Assembly (NCBI GenBank): GCA_900539765.1
Contig: UQDF01000003.1
Coordinates: 1-64,000, forward strand
Direction of reading: 5' to 3'
Origin: an uncultured Porphyromonas sp.
GTDB lineage: Bacteria > Bacteroidota > Bacteroidia > Bacteroidales > Porphyromonadaceae
DNA: 64,000 nt
Positions 52,621 to 62,008 of this stretch are shown in pieces. The first letter of the stretch is position 1; each line of letters opens with the position of its first letter. The translations under genes were made by a program, and so were the position numbers. The notes beneath the pieces were generated by a model. That model ran no database searches and was not told the origin of the DNA. It saw only the letters and a list, made by a program, of their open reading frames with translations.

Positions 52621-55335
52621 CTACAGGCGGAAGCGGTAGATGAAGTGTAGCATAGCGTAGCGCCCGAGGCTGTTGGACCAAGTGTCGCTGATCTCCGTAG
52701 CGGTGACCTGACGCGATATGCTCTGCTGCTCGTTGAGTAGGTCATACACCTTGATGCGTAGGGTCGCTGCTTGATCCTTCAGGAAGGAGTAAGAGAGTCC
52801 AGCGCTCCATAGTACAGAGGCGACATTGTAGGGCTCTTGGTATCCGACCCCTTGTGTGTAGATCGCCTCGCTCTCCACCTTGAAGCCTAGTGGCAGCGTG
52901 ACCGATGCATCGCCTCCAGCACTCCAGTCGTAAGTGTGCGGCGAGGTGGCGATCTGTAGACTTTGGCTACCGTAGTGGTATCTGAGTCCTCCCTTAGCGC
53001 GTAGGTAGAGCCAGCTGTTTGAATAAGCTAAGGAGAGGTTCGGAGAGAATGTCCATGAGTGCGCCCCATTGGTCACGCCATTGATGCGTCCTAAGCGGTA
53101 GTTGTATGCCGATCCGAGCGTGACCGCCAGTGACAGCGACTTCGTAAAGAGGGGCGTGGTAAAGGAGCCGTTACCATGTACCATATACTCTCCCCCATCG
53201 GCATTGATGTAGGTGATCTGTCGGCGTTGCGTCTTGGCATCGACCGTCTGGTCGCTGATCACGGCATGGTGGGTATAAGCACCGAAGAAGCGTAGATTGA
53301 TCGCTTGGCTCGTACTAGGGATGAAAGTGCGAAACATACCAAACATCTGATGCTGGTAGCTGGGACGTAGATCTGGATTACCTACGATCGACTCCCGTAG
53401 GTTCGTCGCATCAGGGAGCGTGTACATCTGTCCTGCAGAAGGCATCTCGGAGCGCCCCCAATAGCCTAAGCGAAGCATCGTCTGCTTGCTAGGTGTGTAG
53501 CGAAAGTTGAGCGAAGGAGCCCATATCGTCTCTCGGCGCACGAGAGGCTCTTGACTAGTTAGTTGCGACTGCTCCGTAGTCATCCAGGTAGGGCGGACAC
53601 GTAGTCCTACGGTCAGGTCGATCAGTTTGTTGGCCACCTTGAGGTCTACACCTCCACTCAGCGAGCTGAGACGGGTGTTCATCTTCGTATCCATCGTGGC
53701 ATCTAGTTCTGTCCAGGCGCCCGTAGCGTCGGGCGTTTTGTAGTCACGCTCACTGCTTCGTATGCGGTCGCTCCACTCTAGTTGTGCCTGTAGCGAGAGC
53801 AGCTCTGTGAGAGGCTCCACATAGCCCGTGCGTATGCGGTAGTTGAAGGTCTGGTTGCGATCCTCCAGGAGCGTCTGCTGTGACTGATCCCCCTCGACGG
53901 AGTGAAGCATCGAGTGGCTCTCGGTGCTGGAGTTGTCACCGAGGAAGCCTCCGTTGAGCTGTAAGCTGAGGGTGCGTCCCTCGTCATTGAGCTTGTGTCC
54001 TAGGAGGAGCATATTGAAGAGGCGTAGCCCACTATGCTCCCGAAGGTTCTCCTGACTGCCTCGATGCAGCTCGTTATCCTCGCTATCCGTAGTGCGGTAG
54101 TTACGCTCCTCCTGATCCATACCCCAGCCGTAATACACCGCAGGGCGGTAGATCAGCTCCGTGCGGTCTGTCGCTTGCCACTTGATAAAGGCATCGCCCC
54201 CTAGATTATGTCCACGTCTGAGTGCCTCGGTCGTCTCATTGGTAAATGTACTGGGGCTGTCGGGCAAGAGGTTCTCTGTCTCGGTGCGTGCCGAGAGGTC
54301 GTTTTGGGAGTAACCATAGCGCGCATTCGCATTGATCTCCAGCCGATCATTAGGCGTGTAAGTCTCATTAGCAGCGACCTGTGCAGAGGTGGTGATACCT
54401 TGTGGTCTGAAGCCGCCGCCACGTCTACCGCCACCACGACCCCATCCTCTAGAGCCACCGCCTAGGTCTAGGTCAGAGAGTCCCTGCCCGTTTGTATTAT
54501 TACTGCCAGCGATGAGCGTCGTCTGGTGCTGCTTGGAGAAGTAGTTGAGCATCCCGCTGAGCTCATAGCGGTGGTCCAAGCCGTAACCCGCCAGAGCGTG
54601 TCCGAAAGTACCCTGACGCATATCAGGCTTCGTGCGTATGTTGAGCACCGTCTGCTCCTCATCGTCGTCAAAGCTGGTAACGCGCGCCTCGTCGCTCTGC
54701 TGGTTTAGCACCTCCAGCTGATTGACCACGGAGGCTGGCAGGTTGCGCATAGCGACCTTCGTATCCCCGCTAAAGAACTCCTTGCCGTCGAGCATAATCT
54801 TCGCCACCTGCTGTCCACCGATGGTAATCTGACCATTCTCGTCGATCTCTGCTCCAGGGAGACGCTTGACCAGCTCCTCGAGCATAGCGCCTTGAGGCAC
54901 CTTGTAGGCATCAGCGTTGAAAGCAATCGTATCACCTCGCACCGTCATGTCGGTCGCTTTACCCTCTACGACCACCACCTCGAGCAGATGCGCATCCTCC
55001 TCGAGCTGTATGATCCCTAGGTCTATCCCAGCCGTGATCGTCAGGCTCTTTTGGTAGTTTTGATAGCCTATGTAGGAGACCTCTAGGGAGAGCTGCTCCT
55101 GAGGCACTTGAGCTATGGTAAAGCGTCCCTTGCCATCGCTCATACCGCCCGCCACGAGCTGCTTGTCGCCTGAGGGCGTGAGCCGATAAAATGCCACATT
55201 GGCACCCACCAGAGGAGCCTCGGCACTATCCCGTACGGCACCTCGTACGGTCGTCACCACTTGGGCAGGTAATGTAATGACTAAAGCGTGAAGTATTAAG
55301 AGTAGGCAGAGACTCCGCAAAGGTATCTGTCGCAT
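52621..55335 (-). CDS. TonB-receptor-like outer-membrane barrel protein (OMP_b-brl_3 type)
   Basis: 904 residues. Signal peptide 1-25, carboxypeptidase-regulatory-like beta domain (27-112), plug domain (about 120-235), then a large barrel of the OMP_b-brl_3 kind ending in an aromatic YRFRL. A Gly/Arg-rich insert lies at 292-310 (GGGSRGWGRGGGRRGGG), which is unusual for a barrel loop. There is no SusD-like partner, so a polysaccharide locus is unlikely. Transported ligand unknown. A weak TACGTTTG box at 55450-55457 may be its promoter. Confidence 0.85.
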   Translation of the reverse strand: MRQIPLRSLCLLLILHALVITLPAQVVTTVRGAVRDSAEAPLVGANVAFYRLTPSGDKQLVAGGMSDGKGRFTIAQVPQEQLSLEVSYIGYQNYQKSLTITAGIDLGIIQLEEDAHLLEVVVVEGKATDMTVRGDTIAFNADAYKVPQGAMLEELVKRLPGAEIDENGQITIGGQQVAKIMLDGKEFFSGDTKVAMRNLPASVVNQLEVLNQQSDEARVTSFDDDEEQTVLNIRTKPDMRQGTFGHALAGYGLDHRYELSGMLNYFSKQHQTTLIAGSNNTNGQGLSDLDLGGGSRGWGRGGGRRGGGFRPQGITTSAQVAANETYTPNDRLEINANARYGYSQNDLSARTETENLLPDSPSTFTNETTEALRRGHNLGGDAFIKWQATDRTELIYRPAVYYGWGMDQEERNYRTTDSEDNELHRGSQENLREHSGLRLFNMLLLGHKLNDEGRTLSLQLNGGFLGDNSSTESHSMLHSVEGDQSQQTLLEDRNQTFNYRIRTGYVEPLTELLSLQAQLEWSDRIRSSERDYKTPDATGAWTELDATMDTKMNTRLSSLSGGVDLKVANKLIDLTVGLRVRPTWMTTEQSQLTSQEPLVRRETIWAPSLNFRYTPSKQTMLRLGYWGRSEMPSAGQMYTLPDATNLRESIVGNPDLRPSYQHQMFGMFRTFIPSTSQAINLRFFGAYTHHAVISDQTVDAKTQRRQITYINADGGEYMVHGNGSFTTPLFTKSLSLAVTLGSAYNYRLGRINGVTNGAHSWTFSPNLSLAYSNSWLYLRAKGGLRYHYGSQSLQIATSPHTYDWSAGGDASVTLPLGFKVESEAIYTQGVGYQEPYNVASVLWSAGLSYSFLKDQAATLRIKVYDLLNEQQSISRQVTATEISDTWSNSLGRYAMLHFIYRFRL

Positions 55336-55558
55336 AGTGTGTCGTATGTATGTCCGTGTGTATATGTGTCTCCGTCTTAGAGGTGCTAAACTGTCAAAAG
55401 ATTAAACGGAGCCGTATCAAAGAGCCGATCCGAGACATCACTGCTAGGACAAACGTACCCTTGTCGTACCGAAGAGATCAGCTCTTTCTGACAGTCGCTA
55501 CTCCGCTACTCGTAAGCGTTGCGGTGCTTGAGTAGACTCTTCGTTTACAAACATTCAG

Positions 55559-55566
55559 TACCTTTG
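55559..55566 (+). promoter_or_regulatory. TACCTTTG -7 box upstream of GYF-dispanin gene 1
   Basis: Exact consensus match 22 bases before the ATG; the -33 region has only TTTA near 55543. Confidence 0.45.
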
Positions 55567-55587
55567 GTTGTATAGTAGACTAATCTC

Positions 55588-56103
55588 ATGAAGCAATACT
55601 ACATCATTCGAAATGATCAGCCAGCTGGACCCTATACGATAGAGGAGCTTGCTGCGATGGGGATCAAACCCGACACGATAGTCTGGGCTGAGGATATAGC
55701 TGACTGGATACCCGCTTATCAAGTGACCGAACTTACCTCGCTCTTTGCTTCCACCACTGCACAGACGCCTTCTCCTTATCAAGTGCCATATCGTCAGGCG
55801 ACTGAAGCTCCTCGCTACGACACTACGGGTCCAGAGGCTCGACCATCAGCTCGTCCTCCTATGCCACCTACCTATCTCACTTGGAGCATCGTTGTGACCA
55901 TCTTTCTCTGTCGCATAGCAGGAATTGTTGCGATTGTCTACTCTACACAGGTCTCCTCTTGCTACTACGCTGGCAACTATGAGGGAGCTGCCTATGCTAG
56001 CCGTCAAGCTCGCTGGTGGGTTAGAGTCCCAGTTTTCATCTATCTTGCGTTTCTCCTAGCATTTCTCATTGAAGAACTAATTAGATGGATCGTTGGCGCA
56101 TGA
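55588..56103 (+). CDS. GYF_2-domain and CD225/dispanin membrane protein, paralogue 1
   Basis: 171 residues. The N-terminal GYF_2-like domain (1-52: YYIIRNDQPAGPYTIEEL, then WAEDIADWIPAYQV) is followed by a Pro/Thr/Ser linker. Then come two membrane segments (about 96-118 and 145-168) with the loop VSSCYYAGNYEGAAYASRQAR, the CD225/dispanin pattern. GYF domains bind proline-rich peptides; the partner is unknown. The second membrane helix differs most from paralogue 2. Tandem copy begins about 100 bases downstream. Confidence 0.75.
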   Translation: MKQYYIIRNDQPAGPYTIEELAAMGIKPDTIVWAEDIADWIPAYQVTELTSLFASTTAQTPSPYQVPYRQATEAPRYDTTGPEARPSARPPMPPTYLTWSIVVTIFLCRIAGIVAIVYSTQVSSCYYAGNYEGAAYASRQARWWVRVPVFIYLAFLLAFLIEELIRWIVGA

Positions 56104-56150
56104 ATCAATGGGGCGGGACGTACAGTAACGCAGTCTCCTCTGCCATCTAT

Positions 56151-56180
56151 TTGCTAGCAACTCCGAAAGTGCTACCTTTG
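56151..56180 (+). promoter_or_regulatory. Promoter of GYF-dispanin gene 2
   Basis: TTG at 56151-56153 and TACCTTTG at 56173-56180, 22 bases apart: a full Bacteroidetes promoter, 27 bases before the ATG. Confidence 0.65.
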
Positions 56181-56206
56181 TAGTGCAACAAACTAATTAA
56201 TCTTCG

Positions 56207-56764
56207 ATGAAGCAATACTATATCATTCGCAATGACCAGCAAGCTGGCCCCTACACGCTAGAGGAACTTGCTGCGATGGAGATCACGCCCGACACGATGG
56301 TCTGGAGTGAGGGTATGACCGACTGGACACCCGCTCATCAGGTGAACGAGCTAACCTCGCTCTTTACAAGGAGCGCACAGACACCGCCTAGCTACAATGC
56401 ACCTAACTATGGAGCCCCGGCAGCACCACAATATCACAGTGAGCCACACTACAATAGCCGTCCTCCGCAGTACAATACGCCTGCCGAGCAGCCTCCTATG
56501 CCACCGACTTATCTCGCATGGAGCATCGCTGTGACGATCCTTTGCTGCCTCGTCGGCGGTATCGTGGCGATCGTTTACTCTTCGCAGGTCTCCTCTCGCT
56601 ATATCGCAGGTGACTACGAGGGCGCTGACTATGCTAGCCGTCAGGCGCGCATATGGGTCATCGTCTCGGCCTGTGTCGGCTTTGCCGTGGCCATAGTTTA
56701 CGCTATTTGGATGATCTTTTTTAGCACTTCACTGGCAGCCTTTTCTGGAGGTTACAATATCTAG
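56207..56764 (+). CDS. GYF_2-domain and CD225/dispanin membrane protein, paralogue 2
   Basis: 185 residues with the same plan as paralogue 1: GYF_2 (1-52), a longer Pro/Tyr/Asn-rich linker (about 60-105), then two membrane segments flanking VSSRYIAGDYEGADYASRQARIW. The longer linker could itself be a ligand for GYF domains, so self- or cross-association of the two paralogues is possible (inference). It has its own strong promoter and terminator. Confidence 0.78.
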   Translation: MKQYYIIRNDQQAGPYTLEELAAMEITPDTMVWSEGMTDWTPAHQVNELTSLFTRSAQTPPSYNAPNYGAPAAPQYHSEPHYNSRPPQYNTPAEQPPMPPTYLAWSIAVTILCCLVGGIVAIVYSSQVSSRYIAGDYEGADYASRQARIWVIVSACVGFAVAIVYAIWMIFFSTSLAAFSGGYNI

Positions 56765-56780
56765 AACCCTTTACATAGTG

Positions 56781-56826
56781 AGATCAGGTCGTGGAGTCCA
56801 AGTACTTTGCGACCTGATCTCTTTTT
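56781..56826 (+). terminator. Rho-independent terminator after GYF-dispanin gene 2
   Basis: Perfect 11-base arms AGATCAGGTCG (56781-56791) and CGACCTGATCT (56810-56820), followed by CTTTTT. Confidence 0.85.
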
Positions 56827-56980
56827 AATCAGAGGGGCTCAAGGGGGAAATCCCTCGCAAATGTGTCGAAATCTTGTGTCAGAAGAGACGTTTCTCAACT
56901 AAGCAACAGCCTATTTTGACTTAGTTGTGATCTTTGGTACGACCTCGCACTAATAGGGCGCTTATTCGATGACGGTTGCT

Positions 56981-56988
56981 TACATTTG
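56981..56988 (+). promoter_or_regulatory. TACATTTG -7 box upstream of the TonB-dependent receptor
   Basis: Matches TAnnTTTG 30 bases before the ATG at 57018; the -33 element is weak. It argues against a start codon upstream of 57018. Confidence 0.45.
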
Positions 56989-57017
56989 CACCCAGTAATG
57001 CAAAGTGTAAGTATAAG

Positions 57018-59366
57018 ATGAACCTACGAAAACTACTTTTTATCCCCTTGGCGAGTCTACTCTTCTTGCCACTACAGGGGGCTATCGACGAGATGCCTAC
57101 TGTCGCAGACTCGACGATGACCTACGAACTGGACGAGGTGAGGGTCTTAACCCGTCGTCCGCTACTGCGTCAGGCTGGTCTCCTGATGAGTACTCCGGGA
57201 GCGATGAGTCTCGTGACTCCGACGATGCTTCGTGAGTACGACATCAAGCATCTGTCGGACTTGACAGCGGTAGTGCCTAATCTTTACATGCCTGACTACG
57301 GCTCGCGTCTCACCTCGCCGATCTACATGCGTGGCATCGGCACGCGTAGTGGCGGGCAGTCCACCGCTTTCTTTATCGATGGCGTACCCGTGCTCAATAA
57401 TTCGATCAATCGTTACCTCCTCGGCATCGAGTCTATCGAGGTGATGAGTGGAGCACATAGTAACATCTACGGGCGCAACGCTATGGCGGGGACGATCCTC
57501 CTGACCTCTCGCTCGCCTATTGACGACCCAGCACTGAATGTACGTGCTAGAGCGGGTAATCATGGGATCGTCGAGGGCGCTGCACGACTAGCACACGCCT
57601 TCAACTCCAAGGTAGGTCTCGCCCTTGGGGGGTATTACAATAGAAATGATGGCTTCTATACGAACACATTCGATGGCTCGCCAGCTGATGCTGAGGAGGC
57701 TTATGGTGCCAACCTGCACTTCGAGTGGCGTCCTGATGCTTCGCAGAGGTTGCGACTAGCGGGTGTATGGGATGGCGTAGAGCAGGGAGCTTTTCCCTAT
57801 GCGATGATCCATCCTAAGAGTGGCGAGACGATGCCGATCAACTACAACGCTCCTGGCTCTTACGATCGTACCGTCGGGGAGGCGCGACTAGCTTATGACA
57901 AGATTTGGGACGAAGTGCGACTAGACTTCACCGCCAGCTACCAAGCGCTACGAGACAATATGATGATGGATCAGGACTACACGCCTCGAGATATCTTTAC
58001 GATCAATCAAAAGCAACGTCAAGATGCTGTCACGGCTGACCTGATCCTACGCAATAAGGAGCAGATGACCTACAACTGGACACTGGGTCTCAATGGTATC
58101 TACCAGACGAACCATCTAGAGGTCCCCGTAGCGATACGCCCCGAGGGACTGATGGCGATGATACAGCCTGGACTAGACAGAGCAAACAAAAACGACAAGG
58201 TGCCTGTACAGATGATGGTCGATGCCTCTAAGGAGCGAGTCAACCACAATATCTTTGACAAGAGCAGCTATGGTGTAGCCCTTTATCACGAGAGTAATCT
58301 GCATGAGCCCTTTGACTGGACAGGCTTCGACCTTAACTTAGGGGTGCGGATCGATGCTGAGCGTCAAGCGATGGACTTCGACAGCGACTTTAGCCTAGGG
58401 CTAGAGGTAGCTCCAAAGGCTAAGCCTGAGGCAAAGAAGCACTTTGACGTGAATAGTCGCTTGGTGGGTGAGGGAGACTACCAAGACTTCTTCCAAGTCC
58501 TACCTAAGCTCTCTCTGAGCTATCGTCCTACGACTGGTAGCTACCTCTTTGTGGCAGCCTCTAAGAGCTACAAGACGGGCGGGTACAATGAGCAGATGAT
58601 GACCGAGGTGCTAATGCAGCAGGCACAGCGGGAGATGATGGCGCTCGTCATGTCGCAGGGGAAGCAGCAGCCACAGGTACAGACAGGCGACGCTAACCTA
58701 GCAGCCTTCAAGCCTGAGCATGCCTACAACCTAGAGCTGGGCGGACGTCTCCTGACGCTACAAGATCGCCTCTTCGTGTCAGCTACGCTCTTCGGCTCAT
58801 GGATACGAGACCTACAGGTGGCACGCTTCGTGACCACGGGTACGGGACGTACGACGGTCAATGCTGGCAAGGCGCTCTCGCTCGGTGCTGAGGCGAGTGT
58901 CAAGGCACGTCTCTGGCGTTCGCTCACGCTCTCTGCCCAGTATGGCTATACGCATGCTACCTTCCAAGACTACCTCACGAGCCGTGCTAATCCTCAGGGC
59001 GGAGCTCCGATAGAGGTAAACTATGAGGGGAACTATATCCCCTATGTCCCAGCGCATACCTACGCTACGATGCTTCAGTTGAATGAGCCTATCCAAACTT
59101 CCTGGCTCAAGGGCGTACTCGCTTCGGTAGAGCTGCGTGGCAATGGCCCTATCTACTGGGACTCAGAGAATCAGCATCGCCAAGATCCCTACATGACGCT
59201 CGGCGCACGCCTCGGCGTACGTCTCCCCTACGTCACCGTAGCGATCTGGGGACGTAACCTGACGGACACGCGCTATGCGACCTTCTACTTCCAGTCGTTT
59301 GGCAATTCGTTCCTTCAGCAGGCTCAGCCACGCACCTTCGGCGCTGACCTCTCCTTCCACTTCTAG
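57018..59366 (+). CDS. TonB-dependent outer-membrane receptor
   Basis: 782 residues from ATG 57018; an in-frame TTG at 56976 would place the -7 box inside the gene and spoil the signal peptide, so it is rejected. Signal peptide about 1-22, plug domain about 45-165 (LTAVVPNLYMPDYGS, IYMRGIGTRSGGQSTAFFIDGVPV, IEVMSGAHSNIYGRNAMAGTILL), then a 22-strand-type barrel ending with GADLSFHF. There is no carboxypeptidase-like N-terminal domain and no SusD gene, so it resembles siderophore, haem or cofactor receptors rather than glycan importers. Substrate not determined. No Fur-type site recognised. Confidence 0.9.
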   Translation: MNLRKLLFIPLASLLFLPLQGAIDEMPTVADSTMTYELDEVRVLTRRPLLRQAGLLMSTPGAMSLVTPTMLREYDIKHLSDLTAVVPNLYMPDYGSRLTSPIYMRGIGTRSGGQSTAFFIDGVPVLNNSINRYLLGIESIEVMSGAHSNIYGRNAMAGTILLTSRSPIDDPALNVRARAGNHGIVEGAARLAHAFNSKVGLALGGYYNRNDGFYTNTFDGSPADAEEAYGANLHFEWRPDASQRLRLAGVWDGVEQGAFPYAMIHPKSGETMPINYNAPGSYDRTVGEARLAYDKIWDEVRLDFTASYQALRDNMMMDQDYTPRDIFTINQKQRQDAVTADLILRNKEQMTYNWTLGLNGIYQTNHLEVPVAIRPEGLMAMIQPGLDRANKNDKVPVQMMVDASKERVNHNIFDKSSYGVALYHESNLHEPFDWTGFDLNLGVRIDAERQAMDFDSDFSLGLEVAPKAKPEAKKHFDVNSRLVGEGDYQDFFQVLPKLSLSYRPTTGSYLFVAASKSYKTGGYNEQMMTEVLMQQAQREMMALVMSQGKQQPQVQTGDANLAAFKPEHAYNLELGGRLLTLQDRLFVSATLFGSWIRDLQVARFVTTGTGRTTVNAGKALSLGAEASVKARLWRSLTLSAQYGYTHATFQDYLTSRANPQGGAPIEVNYEGNYIPYVPAHTYATMLQLNEPIQTSWLKGVLASVELRGNGPIYWDSENQHRQDPYMTLGARLGVRLPYVTVAIWGRNLTDTRYATFYFQSFGNSFLQQAQPRTFGADLSFHF

Positions 59367-59390
59367 AGACGCTGATCAGCGACAATAAAA

Positions 59391-59422
59391 CAAGCCACCC
59401 GTTCGACAGAGCGGGTGGCTTG
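59391..59422. terminator. Bidirectional terminator between the receptor and sucD
   Basis: Perfect 11-base arms CAAGCCACCCG (59391-59401) and CGGGTGGCTTG (59412-59422) with a 10-base loop, between two convergent genes. Confidence 0.8.
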
Positions 59423-59479
59423 CGTTGTATTAGGAGCGCTCTCAGTCGTAGCGAGCGCAGAGCGTCTGCACTGGCGCAC

Positions 59480-60838
59480 TTAGTTCATCGCCCAGATCTC
59501 CTCGTCGGTCGGCACGTGGACGTGTGGGGACATACGAGCGATGCGAGAGATGTTGAGTAGGTGCTTGTAGGTAAGATTCTCCGAGATAGAGTTATTGCCC
59601 CAGCTACCGCAGCCTAGGGTTGTGGTCACGGAGAGACCGTTTTGGATCGATCCACCAGCCGTGATCGAGCAGGGCGCATTAACGATCAGACGCGAGATAG
59701 TGATCTCATCGCCCGCCTTGATGATGTTACCCTGATTGTTCGAGTGGATGCCTGCCGTATGGCCGCTACCCTCCATCTTGAGGTTGGTATTGGCAATCTC
59801 GATCGCCTCGTCAAAGTGCTTGTAAGGCAGACAGGTCATCACGGGGCACATCTTCTCCTTGCAGATAGGATCGGCCGTGCCGACGCCCTTGGCGGGCACG
59901 ATGAGCATACGGGTGCCCTCGGGTACGGAGATGCCAGCGAGCTGGGCAATGTGCTGCACGCTCTTGCCGACCACGTCACGGCTGATGGTGCCGTTGACGA
60001 AGAGCGTATTGACCATCTTGTCATGCTCCTCAGCAGGTACGAAGTAAGCTCCGTGATCCTTAAAGGCCTGGAAGATCTCCTCCCGGTGCTGCTCAGGGTA
60101 GATGAAGCACTGCTCGCCAGAGCAGATGATACCGTTGTCAAAGATACGTCCGCGAATGATAGTCTCGGCAGCTTCGTTGTAGTCGATATGCTCGTCGAGG
60201 ATGACCTGCACGTTGCCAGCGCCTACGCCAAAGGAGGGCTTGCCCGAAGAGTAAGCAGAGTGTACCATACCCATACCACCCGTAGCGACTACGACGTCGA
60301 CGGCTGCCATAAGGTCTTGCGTGGCTTGGATAGAGGGCTCGGTGACGCACTGGATGAGGTGCTCAGGAACGTTGAATTCCTTGAGACGCTCCAGTATGAG
60401 CTGAATGGTATGTGCGGAGCAATTCTTAGAGCGTGGGTGTGGCGAGACGATGATAGCGTTGCGCGTCTTGAGAGCGAAGGCGATGTTTGCCATCGGAGTG
60501 ACGATCGGATTGGTCGTCGGAGTGATCGCAGCGACGACACCTACGGGCTTAGCGATCTTGATGAGACCAGTCTTCTCGTCGATGTCTAGTACGCCCATAC
60601 TCTTCTTGCCCTGGAGGTTGCTCCATACGCCTTTTGACTTGTTGCGGCACTTAGCTACTTTGTCCTCGTAGACGCCCATCTCGGTCTCGTCGACAGCTTC
60701 ACGAGCGAGCATCTCAGCATTGTCATAGACGACACGACAGAGAGCCTTGACCACCTGGTCTACAGCGTCCTGGTCGAAGCGTGCTTGGTAATCCTTCTGT
60801 GCCTCTCGTGCTAGAGAGACCATTTCTTTGATATCCAT
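59480..60838 (-). CDS. sucD: CoA-acylating succinate-semialdehyde dehydrogenase
   Basis: Reduces succinyl-CoA to succinate semialdehyde with NAD(P)H in the cytosol, the first step to 4-hydroxybutyrate. 452 residues of the CoA-dependent aldehyde dehydrogenase family, with the catalytic cysteine C239 in NGIICSGEQC and the NAD-binding ITPTTNPIVTP (105-115). It matches P. gingivalis SucD in length and catalytic position (from memory). Last gene of the minus-strand 4-hydroxybutyrate operon, 39 bases after 4hbD. Confidence 0.92.
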   Translation of the reverse strand: MDIKEMVSLAREAQKDYQARFDQDAVDQVVKALCRVVYDNAEMLAREAVDETEMGVYEDKVAKCRNKSKGVWSNLQGKKSMGVLDIDEKTGLIKIAKPVGVVAAITPTTNPIVTPMANIAFALKTRNAIIVSPHPRSKNCSAHTIQLILERLKEFNVPEHLIQCVTEPSIQATQDLMAAVDVVVATGGMGMVHSAYSSGKPSFGVGAGNVQVILDEHIDYNEAAETIIRGRIFDNGIICSGEQCFIYPEQHREEIFQAFKDHGAYFVPAEEHDKMVNTLFVNGTISRDVVGKSVQHIAQLAGISVPEGTRMLIVPAKGVGTADPICKEKMCPVMTCLPYKHFDEAIEIANTNLKMEGSGHTAGIHSNNQGNIIKAGDEITISRLIVNAPCSITAGGSIQNGLSVTTTLGCGSWGNNSISENLTYKHLLNISRIARMSPHVHVPTDEEIWAMN

Positions 60839-60877
60839 GATATGGTTGTTTATAGATTGAATTGTATGATAGCTTTA

Positions 60878-61993
60878 TTAGTAGAGAGCCTTGTAGATGT
60901 CTCTGATCTCGTCCCGTGTGAGGGGGGTGTAGTTGTTTGCAAGGAGGCGCTGCTGCGTAGCGATGACCGCATCGGCAAAGCCTTCGATCTCCTCCTCCTT
61001 CATACCGTAGGTGTGGAGCGGGTTCTTGGCGATCAAAGCTGAGAGCAATGCGTCTATCTCGTCAAAGAGCGTGGCGGGCGTACAACCCATCAGCTTGGAG
61101 AGCTTCTCCTTGAGGAGCTGCATCTGACCCGCTGGAGCCTTGCGCTCGTAAGCCTTAAAGACCTCGGTGAAGAACTGATAGTTTGCCTCTCCGTGCGGTA
61201 CGTGATAGGTGCCACCGAGCGGATAAGAGAGCGCATGGACGGCACCGACACCCGCATTGCCAAAGGCGATGCCCGCAAAGTTGCTCGCCATGATCATCTC
61301 GCCCATACAATCGAAGCGGTAGTCGGGACCCTTGTCTCGTATCTTCTGGAAGACTGGGATGATAATCTGCCACGCGGCCTCGCTAAAGATAGCGGTGTAG
61401 GGATTGCACTTAGGCGAGAGGAAGGACTCTACAGCATGTATCAGCGCATCGATGGCGCTGCATGCGTAAAACTTGAAGGGCAGCCCCCTGAGCAGCTCAG
61501 GTATGATGACCGCATTGTCAGCTACGATGGCATCATCGGCGAGTCCCATCTTCGTCTGGCGGCTCTTGATCTCAGCGATAGAGATATTGGTCACCTCGCT
61601 ACCCGTACCACAGGTCGTGGGGATGATGATGAGTTGCTTCTCCTTGACGAGTGGTATCTTCTTGTCAAAAGCGTCCATCACGTCTGTCAAGCCACGCAGC
61701 ACAAAGAGCTTGGAGATGTCGATGACCGTACCACCGCCTACGGCTATGACACGATCGTAATCCGTACCCTGGAGGTCGTGGAGGATCTGATTCATCATCT
61801 CCTCCGAAGGCTCTCCCGTGCCGTAGTGCTCCTGCATGACGAAGTGGCAGGGTAGCTGAGAGGCTTTCATAAAGGGCTCGTAGAGGAAGTCATTGGTGAT
61901 GACTAGATCACGCTCCCCGAGTGCAAAGGCTTTAGCAAAGTCTGCAAAGGTCTCGAACTGGTCGATGACCGTCTTGAGCTTGAATAGTTGCAT
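60878..61993 (-). CDS. 4hbD: NAD-dependent 4-hydroxybutyrate dehydrogenase
   Basis: Iron-type alcohol dehydrogenase that reduces succinate semialdehyde to 4-hydroxybutyrate. 371 residues: dinucleotide-binding AVGGGTVIDISKL (about 84-96), PTTCGTGSEVTN (about 125-136), and metal ligands in SAIDALIHAVESF (about 179-191; Asp and His) and VHALSYPLGGTYHVPHGEAN (about 249-268; two His). Length is normal. The neighbouring sucD and CoA-transferase genes fix its role. Confidence 0.92.
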   Translation of the reverse strand: MQLFKLKTVIDQFETFADFAKAFALGERDLVITNDFLYEPFMKASQLPCHFVMQEHYGTGEPSEEMMNQILHDLQGTDYDRVIAVGGGTVIDISKLFVLRGLTDVMDAFDKKIPLVKEKQLIIIPTTCGTGSEVTNISIAEIKSRQTKMGLADDAIVADNAVIIPELLRGLPFKFYACSAIDALIHAVESFLSPKCNPYTAIFSEAAWQIIIPVFQKIRDKGPDYRFDCMGEMIMASNFAGIAFGNAGVGAVHALSYPLGGTYHVPHGEANYQFFTEVFKAYERKAPAGQMQLLKEKLSKLMGCTPATLFDEIDALLSALIAKNPLHTYGMKEEEIEGFADAVIATQQRLLANNYTPLTRDEIRDIYKALY

Positions 61994-62008
61994 AGTAAGA
62001 ATGTATTG

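Noticed and set aside
56976..57017. TTG start for the TonB-dependent receptor at 56976
   Set aside because: It would put the -7 box inside the coding region and add 14 polar residues before a good signal peptide starting at 57018.
59642..60589. A 315-codon plus-strand frame opposite sucD (and similar frames opposite 4hbD and the CoA-transferase)
   Set aside because: These are antisense shadows of strongly conserved enzymes; no signal, domain or promoter supports them.
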